Of a stretch of DNA of 64,000 bases, positions 57,326 to 64,000 are shown piece by piece. The DNA comes from Bifidobacterium pullorum DSM 20433 (lineage in GTDB: Bacteria > Actinomycetota > Actinomycetes > Actinomycetales > Bifidobacteriaceae), in assembly GCF_000771405.1 (NCBI RefSeq), contig NZ_JDUI01000002.1:186001-250000 (forward strand). Direction: 5' to 3'. Each line of letters starts with the position of its first letter. The stretch's first letter is position 1. The notes under the pieces were generated by a model. That model did no database searches. It saw only the letters and a list, made by a program, of their open reading frames with translations, and was not told the origin of the DNA. A program made the position numbers and the translations under genes.

Positions 57326-58276
57326 CTATCGCGCGCGCGGATGAGCGGTCAGATACGTCTCGATCAGCGCCTCCGGGCTGACATGGGTGTAGATCTGCGT
57401 GGTGGTGACCGACGCATGCCCCAGCAGCTCCTGCACCGTGCGTACATCGGCGCCGCCCTGGATCAGATGCGTGGCGAAGGAGTGCCGCAACGTATGCGGA
57501 TGCAGCGGCTTGGCGATATGCGCCCGCCCCCCTGCGGTCCGCACCACCTCCCAGACCGACTGGCGGGACAGGCGGCGTCCGCGTTTGTTCAGGAACAGGG
57601 CCCGCAGCTCCGGCTGCCCGGAGGTCCGGCGCCGCTCAAGCACCGGACGGGCCGCGTCCAGATACCGGCGCAGCGCCTCGCAGGCGTAGCGGCCCACCGG
57701 TACCAGCCGTTGCTTGCCCCCCTTGCCGGTCAGCCGGATCACCCGTTCATCGAAGTCCACGTCGTCCAGGTCGGCGCCCACAGCCTCCGAGACGCGCGCG
57801 CCGGTGGCGTACATGAGCTCCAGCAGCGCCTTGTCGCGCAGCAGCACGGCGTTCTCGAGGCCGTATCCATCCGGGGCATGCGGATCCGGCTGCGGCACCG
57901 CGTCAAGCAGGCGGGCCACCTCGTCCACGGTCAGCACGTCCGGCAGCACCGACGCCCCCTTGGGGGCCTTGACCGCGGCGGAGACATCGTCGGACACGAC
58001 GTGCTGCGCCAGGGCGAACCGATGGAAGGCGTGGATGCTCGCCAGGCGGCGCGCCTTGCTGCGCGCGCTCTCCCCCGCGGCATCGAGGGCCGCGACGTAC
58101 TCCTCCACATCGCGCCGCGCGATATCCTCCGGGGTTCGCACCCCGCGGTTCTCCAGCCAGTCGACATACCGTCTGAGGTCGGAGGCGTAGGCGTCCACCG
58201 TCGCGGACGCCAATCCCCGTTCGATGCCGATATGGGCCAGGAACTGGTCGAACACCAAGGCGAATCGCGGCTCCAC
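57326..58276 (-). CDS. xerD: Tyrosine recombinase XerD
   Basis: XerD is the partner of XerC in dif recombination. The 316-residue protein has the SAM-like N-terminal domain (about 5-95) and catalytic residues in ATGARVSEAV (Arg), LTGKGGKQRLVP (Lys), PHTLRHSFATHLIQGG (His, Arg) and LGHASVTTTQIYTHV (His, Tyr). HTLRHSFATHLL and TTQIYTHV are classic XerD signatures. GTG at 58276 follows AAGGAGCGCC. It is read in the same direction as parA and scpAB. Confidence 0.94.
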   Translation of the reverse strand: MEPRFALVFDQFLAHIGIERGLASATVDAYASDLRRYVDWLENRGVRTPEDIARRDVEEYVAALDAAGESARSKARRLASIHAFHRFALAQHVVSDDVSAAVKAPKGASVLPDVLTVDEVARLLDAVPQPDPHAPDGYGLENAVLLRDKALLELMYATGARVSEAVGADLDDVDFDERVIRLTGKGGKQRLVPVGRYACEALRRYLDAARPVLERRRTSGQPELRALFLNKRGRRLSRQSVWEVVRTAGGRAHIAKPLHPHTLRHSFATHLIQGGADVRTVQELLGHASVTTTQIYTHVSPEALIETYLTAHPRAR

Positions 58277-58295
58277 GGCGCTCCTTCCGATACGC

Positions 58296-58322
58296 GAGAA
58301 CCCCGCGCAGGGCGGGGTTCTC
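58296..58322 (-). terminator. Hairpin terminator after rplT
   Basis: GAGAACCCCGC (58296-58306) pairs perfectly with GCGGGGTTCTC (58312-58322) around a 5-base loop, 26 bases past the rplT stop. No T-run follows, so termination strength is uncertain. Confidence 0.7.
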
Positions 58323-58347
58323 AATTCACGAATGAACCGTGCGGGAA

Positions 58348-58731
58348 TCAGGCCTCGACCGGGGCGTTGACATCCGCCGGCAGGGCGTTCTTGGCCTCGG
58401 CGACGATGGCCTTGAAGGTCTCCGGATCGGAGACGGCCAGCTCGGCGAGCGCGCGACGGTCAAGCTCGATGCCGGCCAGACGCAGACCCTGGATGAAGCG
58501 GTTGTAGGTGATGCCTTCGGCGCGGACCGCGGCGTTGATGCGCTGGATCCACAGCTTGCGGAAGTCGCCCTTGCGAGCCTTGCGGTCGCGGTAGTTGTAG
58601 GTAAAGGAGTGCAGCAGCTGCTCCTTGGCCTTGCGGTACAGACGGGAGCGCTGGCCGCGGTAGCCCGAGGCCCTCTCGAGAACGACGCGACGCTTCTTGT
58701 GGGCGTTCACTGCGCGCTTGACACGTGCCAT
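58348..58731 (-). CDS. rplT: 50S ribosomal protein L20
   Basis: L20 binds 23S rRNA early in 50S assembly. The 127-residue protein starts [33 protein letters not shown], with the conserved middle [24 protein letters not shown]. It is the third gene of infC-rpmI-rplT. GAGGAATAGAAT precedes the ATG. Confidence 0.98.
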   Translation of the reverse strand: MARVKRAVNAHKKRRVVLERASGYRGQRSRLYRKAKEQLLHSFTYNYRDRKARKGDFRKLWIQRINAAVRAEGITYNRFIQGLRLAGIELDRRALAELAVSDPETFKAIVAEAKNALPADVNAPVEA

Positions 58732-58780
58732 ATTCTATTCCTCAGCTTTCTGTTGACGTCTTGTTCGATCTCGAAGCGGC

Positions 58781-58975
58781 TCACATACCGAGCAGGTTCT
58801 TCATCTTCTTGACCTGGTTCGGAGCCATGACCTCGTCGGCGGACAGCGCACGACGCTTGCGGGCCGACTTGTGCTCCAGGTTGTGGCGCATGCCGCTGCC
58901 AACATGCATCAGCTTGCCCTTGCCGGTGACGCGGACGCGCTTGGACGCGGCGGAATTAGTTTTCATCTTCGGCAT
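58781..58975 (-). CDS. rpmI: 50S ribosomal protein L35
   Basis: This 64-residue basic protein begins [21 protein letters not shown] and ends KKMKNLLGM, the L35 pattern. Its ATG lies inside the 3' end of infC in another frame (20-base overlap) behind AAGGAGGGCAGCA, so the ribosome site is also coding sequence of infC and translation is probably coupled. Confidence 0.97.
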   Translation of the reverse strand: MPKMKTNSAASKRVRVTGKGKLMHVGSGMRHNLEHKSARKRRALSADEVMAPNQVKKMKNLLGM

Positions 58976-59681
58976 TGCTGCCCTCCTTGGTTGTGTTGTT
59001 CTTCGCGGAAGTCTTCGGTTGCGCGTCGTGCCCGTTCACCGCGGCCTTGGCTTCCGCCGCGGCCTGGGCCTGGGCCTCCTGCTTGGCGGCCAGGCGGGCG
59101 GCCTGACGGGCCTGACGTTCGGCGCGGGATTCCGCACCGCGACGACGCTGCTCGGACTGCGTGTGCACCTTCTTGCCCTTCGGGGCCAACGTCATGATGA
59201 TGTTGCGCCCCTCCTGCTTCGGAGCGGACTCGATGCTGCCGTACTCCTCCACATCGGCGGCCAGACGCTGCAGCATCTCGACGCCGCCGATCGGGCGGGA
59301 CTGCTCGCGGCCGCGCAGCATGATGGTGACCTTGACCTTGTCGCCGCCGTTCAGGAAGCGGACGACGTGGCCCTTCTTGACCTCAAAGTCATGGTCGTCG
59401 ATCTTCAGGCGGAAACGGATCTCCTTGATCTCCGCCGTGTTCTGGTTACGGCGGGCCTCGCGGGCCTTGATCTTCTCGTTGTACTTGAACTTGCCGTAAT
59501 CGATGAGCTTGGCGACCGGAGGCTTCGCGTTGGGCGCCACCTCGACGAGATCGAGGTTCGCTTCCTTGGCCAGGTTGAGTGCGACGGAGGTCGCGATGAC
59601 CCCCACCTGCTCGCCGTTCGGGCCGATCAGGCGCACCTGGGAGACGCGAATCTCGTCGTTAATGCGTGGTTCGTCGCTGAT
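58956..59681 (-). CDS. infC: Translation initiation factor IF-3
   Basis: IF-3 binds the 30S subunit and checks start-codon and initiator-tRNA pairing. Reading in frame, the N-terminus is [28 protein letters not shown], the normal IF-3 beginning, and no ATG, GTG or TTG precedes it until a GTG at residue 16. The start must therefore be a rare codon: ATC at 59681 (GGAG five bases upstream), ATC at 59684 or ATT at 59693. Rare starts in infC are known to let IF-3 limit its own synthesis. The linker [17 protein letters not shown] joins the N- and C-domains. An Ala/Lys/Glu-rich tail of about 60 residues follows the core, common in Actinobacteria. Confidence 0.96.
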   Translation of the reverse strand: MSDEPRINDEIRVSQVRLIGPNGEQVGVIATSVALNLAKEANLDLVEVAPNAKPPVAKLIDYGKFKYNEKIKAREARRNQNTAEIKEIRFRLKIDDHDFEVKKGHVVRFLNGGDKVKVTIMLRGREQSRPIGGVEMLQRLAADVEEYGSIESAPKQEGRNIIMTLAPKGKKVHTQSEQRRRGAESRAERQARQAARLAAKQEAQAQAAAEAKAAVNGHDAQPKTSAKNNTTKEGSNAEDEN

Positions 59682-59915
59682 GATGACTCCAATCCTCGGT
59701 ATTCCTCACGGGGCCCATCGTTCGGCTCGCGCGCGGAATCGGATCAGGGCATGGTGCCATCGCGCTCGGCGATGCGCAAGGTTTGGACGGCGTATGGATG
59801 CCATCGCATGCGGACGGCGTCCCGCCGCCAGGCTGATGCCTTGAACCCGAAACCACGGCAGGCTTCCAGGTGGGGTCTCCCCGCTTTCTTGATTTCTCAA
59901 GCCTTGGTTAGTGTA
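59682..59915 (-). promoter_or_regulatory. infC operon promoter and long 5' leader
   Basis: On the minus strand TACACT (59910-59915) is preceded by TGG, an extended -10 box. Transcription from about 59903 gives a leader of roughly 220 bases with several GC-rich complementary segments (for example GGGG-AGA-CCCC at about 59872-59882). Ribosomal-protein or IF-3 leaders of this operon are regulated in other bacteria; I cannot match this one to a named class. Confidence 0.55.
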
Positions 59916-59942
59916 CCACATGCCCGGACGGGGCGTGTCGCA

Positions 59943-59967
59943 GGCCGCGATCCCTACGATCGCGGCC
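59943..59967 (-). terminator. Hairpin terminator after asnB
   Basis: GGCCGCGAT (59943-59951) pairs with ATCGCGGCC (59959-59967), with a 7-base loop. An outer pair TGCCCG/CGGGCA (59921-59926, 59971-59976) can extend it. It lies 17 bases after the asnB stop. Confidence 0.7.
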
Positions 59968-59983
59968 CAGCGGGCATGCGGTG

Positions 59984-61873
59984 TCAGGCGGTCAGGTCGA
60001 CCAGCTCCGGCTTCGAGCCGTCGTGGTTGAAGTACACGTCGTACCAGGTCAGGAACGTGAACACGGTCCAGATCTTGCGACGGTCGTCGGTCGCACCGGC
60101 GTAGTTGTCGTCGAGCATCTTGAGCAGCGCGTCCTGGTCGAAGAAGCGGGACACCCATTCCTGCTCGAACAGCGAGCGGACGTGGCGGTAGTACTTCTCC
60201 TGACGCAGCCAGACCTTGATCGGCACGGGGAATCCCAGCTTCTCGCGGTCGTACCACTCCTTGGGCAGGTGGCGGGCGGCGGCCTGGCGGAACGCGAACT
60301 TGGTGTTCTCGTCGGTGATCAGGTATTTGGTCGGCACCTGCTCGGCCACGGCCATCAGTTCCTTGTCCAGCAGCGGCACGCGCAGCTCCAGCGAGTGGGC
60401 CATCGTCAGCTTGTCGGCCTTGAGCAGGATGTCGCCGGGCATCCACTGGTGCATGTCCAGATACTGCTTCTTCTTCAGCTCCGACATGCCCTTGCCGCGA
60501 ACGCGCTGGTAGATGCGTCCGACGATGCCGGCGACGGACGGTCCCTGGCGGAATTCCGGCTGCAGCAGCTTGACGGCCTCGGCCTCGTCGAACACCTTGG
60601 CCTGGCCGATGAAGCTCTCCTCGGCCGGCGCGAGGTTGGCGTACAGGTGCCATGCGCCGTGGAAGTTCTTGCCCTTGCAGAACCGTGCGATGGCGTGGCG
60701 CATACCTTGGGGCAGGTGGGTCAGCATCCGGGTGACCACCTTGATGGCCTTGGAATGGGTGTGCACGCCGTAATCGATGTACCCGGCGAACAGTTCGTCG
60801 GCGCCCTCGCCGCTCAGCACGACGCGCAGATCGCGGCTGGCCAGTTCGGACAGGAAGAACAGCGGCACGCACGACGGGTTGGAGTCCGGTTCATCCAGAT
60901 GCCACTGGATGAGCGGGAAGTTCTCGAAGGCCTCGTCGCCGCCCAGCGCCTCGGAGGTGTTGTTCAGCTTGATGATCTGCGCGAGCTCCTGCGCCTGCTG
61001 GGACTCGTTGTAGGTGCCCTTGCCGAAGCCGATCGAATACGTGTGCTCGGGGCGCGCCACGGCCGCCACGTAGCTCGAATCGACGCCGCTGGACAGGAAC
61101 GAGCCGACCTCCACGTCGGCGATCTGGTGGGCCTTGACGGAGTCGCAGACGGTGCGGTCGATCGTGTCGACGAGCTCCTTCAAGCCCATGTCGCCCTCGG
61201 TGTAGGTCTCGTCGTAGTACCGGCGGATGTCCATCTCGCCGTCGCGGTACGTGAAGCAGTGACCCTCGGGCAGCTTGAACACGCCCTTGAAGAACGTCTC
61301 GGGGATGGCCGGGTACTGGAAGGTCATATACGGCTTGAGCGCGTCCTCGTTGAGCTCCTTGACGAAGTCGGGGTGCTGCAGCAGCGCCTTGATCTCCGAG
61401 GCGTACATGAACGTGCCGTTCATCTGCGCGTAGTAGAACGGCTTGATGCCGAAGTGGTCGCGCGCGCCGAACAGGGTGCGAGTCTTCGTATCCCAGATCA
61501 CGAAGGCGAACATGCCGCGCAGACGCTTGAGCACATCCGCGCCCCACTGCTCATAGCCGTGCAGGATCACCTCGGTGTCGCCCTCGGTGGCGAAGGTGTG
61601 GCCCAGCGACAGCAGTTCGTCGCGCAGCGGCTGGTAGTTGTAGATCTCGCCGTTATACGTGATGACGAGGGTACGGTCCTCGTTGTAGATCGGCTGCGAG
61701 CTGCCGCCCAGGTCGATGATGCTCAGACGGCGATGGCCCAGGGCCACGTGCTCGTCGACATAACTGCCCTCGCTGTCCGGACCGCGATGTGCGATGATGT
61801 CCGTCATCCGCTTAAGAACCGGGCACTTGACATCAATGGGCATGTCATTGACAAAACCAGCGATACCGCACAT
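59984..61873 (-). CDS. asnB: Asparagine synthase (glutamine-hydrolysing)
   Basis: AsnB makes asparagine from aspartate, ATP and glutamine. The 629-residue protein starts MCGIAGF, so Cys2 becomes the N-terminal nucleophile of the glutaminase domain (about 1-210, with RGPDSEG, RLSIIDL and YNGEIYNY). The synthetase domain (about 230-600) has the ATP pyrophosphatase loop FLSSGVDSSYVAA and LSGEGADELFAGY. This architecture matches the AsnB_1 type of about 620 residues found in Actinobacteria and Bacilli. AAGGAG lies about 15 bases before the ATG. An extended -10 promoter is close upstream. Genes of this type sometimes amidate cell-wall precursors, so that is an alternative. Confidence 0.94.
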   Translation of the reverse strand: MCGIAGFVNDMPIDVKCPVLKRMTDIIAHRGPDSEGSYVDEHVALGHRRLSIIDLGGSSQPIYNEDRTLVITYNGEIYNYQPLRDELLSLGHTFATEGDTEVILHGYEQWGADVLKRLRGMFAFVIWDTKTRTLFGARDHFGIKPFYYAQMNGTFMYASEIKALLQHPDFVKELNEDALKPYMTFQYPAIPETFFKGVFKLPEGHCFTYRDGEMDIRRYYDETYTEGDMGLKELVDTIDRTVCDSVKAHQIADVEVGSFLSSGVDSSYVAAVARPEHTYSIGFGKGTYNESQQAQELAQIIKLNNTSEALGGDEAFENFPLIQWHLDEPDSNPSCVPLFFLSELASRDLRVVLSGEGADELFAGYIDYGVHTHSKAIKVVTRMLTHLPQGMRHAIARFCKGKNFHGAWHLYANLAPAEESFIGQAKVFDEAEAVKLLQPEFRQGPSVAGIVGRIYQRVRGKGMSELKKKQYLDMHQWMPGDILLKADKLTMAHSLELRVPLLDKELMAVAEQVPTKYLITDENTKFAFRQAAARHLPKEWYDREKLGFPVPIKVWLRQEKYYRHVRSLFEQEWVSRFFDQDALLKMLDDNYAGATDDRRKIWTVFTFLTWYDVYFNHDGSKPELVDLTA

Positions 61874-61923
61874 GGAATACGATGCTCCTTCTTCCGATTG
61901 ATTCCGAACGTACGCTGGGAGTC

Positions 61924-61932
61924 AGCATAGCA
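61924..61932 (-). promoter_or_regulatory. Extended -10 promoter of asnB
   Basis: The minus strand reads TGCTATGCT, an extended -10 (TGn plus TATGCT), with transcription expected near 61917 and a leader of about 45 bases. It is back to back with the leaderless promoter of the thiamine pyrophosphokinase gene at 61993. Confidence 0.55.
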
Positions 61933-62005
61933 AACGGTTGTGCTGTTCCTGTGCGCGCGCCCCCGGCCCGGTTCGTTGGCCGCGCGCCGCGATACAGTGG
62001 GCCTC

Positions 62006-62752
62006 ATGCGTAGCGATACTTGTGTGATTTTCGGGGCGGGGGAATACTACGGCATCCCCGTTGTCCCCGACGGGGCATTCGTTGTGGCCGCGGACGGCGG
62101 TCTCGACCATGTGCGCGAGCTCGGCGTCGCCGCCGACGTCGTCATCGGGGATTTCGACTCGCTGACGGGCCGCCGTCCGACGGACGGGGAGCGCACCATC
62201 GCGTTGCCCGCGGAGAAGGACGACCCGGACATGCTCTCGGCGCTCAAGATCGGCTGGTCGCACGGCTGCCGCACCTTCCACATCCACGGCGGGCTCGGCG
62301 GGCGCATCGACCACACCATCGCCAACATCCAGCTGATGGCGCTGCTCTCCCGGCACGGCGGCATCGGGTTCCTGCATGGCGACGGCACGGTCGTCACGGC
62401 GATCACCGACGGCGAACTGCGGTTCCCGGCCAACGACGTGGCGCCGGGCCGCATGGTCTCCGTGTTCTCCCTGACCGACGAATCGCGGGATGTCAACGAG
62501 CCCGGTCTCAAATACCAGCTCAGCCACGCCACGATGACCAACATCCGCGTCAACGGCGTCAGCAACGAGTTCCTTGAAGGCGTTCCCTCCGCGGTCAACG
62601 TCCATCACGGCACGCTGGTCGTCACCTTCCCTGCCGAGGCCCCGATGCCCGAAGTCGTGCGCTTCCACGCCTTCGAGGGTGACCTCGGGGCGCTGGACAC
62701 GGCCGTCTCCTCGGTGCTCGCCGCGGGTGTGAACGCTCACAAGAATTCCTGA
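62006..62752 (+). CDS. thiN: Thiamine diphosphokinase
   Basis: This enzyme makes thiamine diphosphate directly from thiamine and ATP. The 248-residue protein has the TPK catalytic motifs FVVAADGGLDHVREL near 28, VVIGDFDSLTG near 47, PAEKDDPDMLSALK near 70 and the HGGLGGRIDHTIANIQLM loop near 94; the C-terminal substrate domain follows. TACAGT (61993-61998) lies 7 bases before the ATG at 62006 with no ribosome site, a leaderless arrangement. Bifidobacteria need the cofactor for phosphoketolase. Confidence 0.93.
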   Translation: MRSDTCVIFGAGEYYGIPVVPDGAFVVAADGGLDHVRELGVAADVVIGDFDSLTGRRPTDGERTIALPAEKDDPDMLSALKIGWSHGCRTFHIHGGLGGRIDHTIANIQLMALLSRHGGIGFLHGDGTVVTAITDGELRFPANDVAPGRMVSVFSLTDESRDVNEPGLKYQLSHATMTNIRVNGVSNEFLEGVPSAVNVHHGTLVVTFPAEAPMPEVVRFHAFEGDLGALDTAVSSVLAAGVNAHKNS

Positions 62753-62781
62753 AAATTCATCTCACGGCCCGCTTGTCCCCG

Positions 62782-62810
62782 TTGCCCAAGTACAGACAAG
62801 GCACTAAAGT
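62782..62810 (+). promoter_or_regulatory. gap promoter
   Basis: TTGCCC (62782-62787) and TAAAGT (62805-62810) are spaced by 17 bases. Transcription would start near 62817, giving a 77-base leader with a strong AAGGGAG site before the ATG. Confidence 0.6.
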
Positions 62811-62893
62811 ACAAGGTGTTGGTATTCAACGGCCGCGCGTGCGTCGTGCGGGGTTCCGCAGCGTGCCACGGCCTATCCCCAAGGGAGAACTAC

Positions 62894-63952
62894 ATGACAG
62901 TCAAGATTGGTATCAACGGCTTCGGTCGTATTGGTCGTCTCGCGTTCCGTCGCATCTTCGAGCTGCAGCAGAAGGGCGGCGAGGCCGGTGATATCGAGGT
63001 CGCCGCGATCAACGATCTGACCTCCCCGTCCGCTCTGGCGTACCTGCTGAAGTACGACAGCACGCACGGCACCTTCAAGCACGTGGACGGCACCCCGGTC
63101 GAGGTCTCCGCCACCGACTCCGCCATCGTCGTCGATGGCAAGGAGTACCCGGTGTACGCCGAGCCGGATGCGAACAACATCCCGTGGGTCAAGAACGACG
63201 GTGTCGAGTTCGTGCTCGAGTGCACCGGCTTCTACACCTCCGCCGAGAAGTCGCAGGCCCACCTGAACGCCGGCGCCAAGAAGGTCCTGATCTCCGCTCC
63301 GGCCAAGGACGCCACCACCCCGACGGTCGTCTACGGCGTGAACCACGAGATCCTGAAGGCCGAGGACAACATCGTGTCCGCCGGCTCCTGCACCACCAAC
63401 TCGATGGCCGCTATGGTCAAGCTGCTCAACGACAAGTGGGGCATCAAGGTCGGCTTCATGACCACCATCCACGCCTACACCGGCACCCAGATGATCCTCG
63501 ACGGCCCGCGCGGCAAGAAGAACGGCCGCGACCTGCGCGCCGCCGCCGTCAACACCATCGCGCACTCCACCGGTGCCGCCAAGGCCATCGGCAAGGTCGT
63601 GCCGGAGGTCGACGGCAAGCTGCAGGGCCACGCCCAGCGCGTCCAGGTTCCGGACGGCTCCGTCACCGAGCTGTTCACCGTGCTCGAGAAGGAAACCAAC
63701 GTCGACGAGATCAACGCCGCGTTCAAGGAGGCCTTCGAGGGCTGCGAGTACTACGGCTACAACGCTGACGGCATCGTCTCCGGCGACATCGTCGGCGACA
63801 CCCACGGTGGCGTGTTCGACCCGACCCAGACCGATGTCAACGAGGTGGACGGCGTCCAGCTCGTGCGCACCGTGGCCTTCTACGACAACGAGTACGGCTT
63901 CACCTCGAACATGGTTCGCACCCTGCTGTACTTCGCCGAGCTCGCCCAGTGA
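62894..63952 (+). CDS. gap: Glyceraldehyde-3-phosphate dehydrogenase
   Basis: GAPDH oxidises glyceraldehyde-3-phosphate to 1,3-bisphosphoglycerate with NAD in the lower half of the bifid shunt. The 352-residue protein has the NAD fold [14 protein letters not shown] (residues 7-20), the catalytic Cys166 in SAGSCTTNS, the histidine in [10 protein letters not shown] and the C-terminal [19 protein letters not shown]. The codons are strongly biased toward C- and G-ending preferred forms, as expected of a very highly expressed gene. AAGGGAGAACTAC precedes the ATG at 62894. The protein is complete; the last 48 bases of the window hold no further gene. Confidence 0.98.
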   Translation: MTVKIGINGFGRIGRLAFRRIFELQQKGGEAGDIEVAAINDLTSPSALAYLLKYDSTHGTFKHVDGTPVEVSATDSAIVVDGKEYPVYAEPDANNIPWVKNDGVEFVLECTGFYTSAEKSQAHLNAGAKKVLISAPAKDATTPTVVYGVNHEILKAEDNIVSAGSCTTNSMAAMVKLLNDKWGIKVGFMTTIHAYTGTQMILDGPRGKKNGRDLRAAAVNTIAHSTGAAKAIGKVVPEVDGKLQGHAQRVQVPDGSVTELFTVLEKETNVDEINAAFKEAFEGCEYYGYNADGIVSGDIVGDTHGGVFDPTQTDVNEVDGVQLVRTVAFYDNEYGFTSNMVRTLLYFAELAQ

Positions 63953-64000
63953 GCCGACGCGGCTTAGGCTGCTAGGTTCCTGACGAACCCCATTCGGGCC

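Noticed and set aside
57326-58276. Phage or integron integrase
   Set aside because: XerD signatures and the conserved xerD-parA-scpAB order identify it as the housekeeping recombinase.

Overview
This window looks like chromosome of a high-GC Gram-positive bacterium, most likely a Bifidobacterium. The reasons are the actinobacterial gene order ftsK-pgsA-cinA-clgR-DUF3046-recA-recX, the xerD-parA-scpA-scpB block, the DUF3159 and DUF3710 genes, an nrtR-niaP pair, many GTG starts and many promoters of the leaderless type (a TANNNT box 6-8 bases before the start codon). The genus is an inference from gene content and order; no rRNA or tRNA gene is present to confirm it.

Layout. 1-2963 holds the 5' part of secA and hpf. 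3119-3494 is the RNase P RNA gene rnpB. 3516-10390 is a minus-strand block for DNA repair, envelope and division (recX, recA with a LexA box, DUF3046, clgR, cinA, pgsA, ftsK). 10493-11221 is a plus-strand Fic-fold gene with an antitoxin-like N-terminus and a degenerate Fic motif. 11344-14619 carries the tRNA-modification pair miaB-miaA and a small alarmone synthetase. 14767-22502 is the most accessory-looking part: a Bax-inhibitor-like membrane protein, an MFS transporter, a membrane-anchored Ltp-repeat protein of lower GC, a divergent NarL-type two-component system, a DapB-like dehydrogenase and an acetyltransferase, with two large palindromes and a degenerate tandem repeat between them.

22680-34551 has aconitase, a CtpE-like P-type ATPase, a short orphan binding lipoprotein, a 23S-rRNA-type uracil methyltransferase, DUF3159, DUF3710, exonuclease III and aminopeptidase C. 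34793-43122 is an oligopeptide importer: two paralogous lipoprotein receptors, each with its own terminator, a fused two-domain ATPase and two permeases. PepC next door could digest the imported peptides.

43442-63952 is mostly core: xerC, a small conserved gene, tyrA and pheA with an upstream membrane gene (overlapping, probably coupled), typA, a MacB-like fused exporter, niaP-nrtR with a clear palindromic operator, scpB-scpA-parA-xerD, rplT-rpmI-infC with a long leader and a non-AUG start, asnB, thiamine pyrophosphokinase and gap.

No CRISPR array, transposase, prophage module, tRNA or rRNA was seen. The items most worth following are the Fic protein, the Ltp/two-component locus, the palindromes at 15664-15795 and 21541-21618, and the frequency of leaderless-type promoters.
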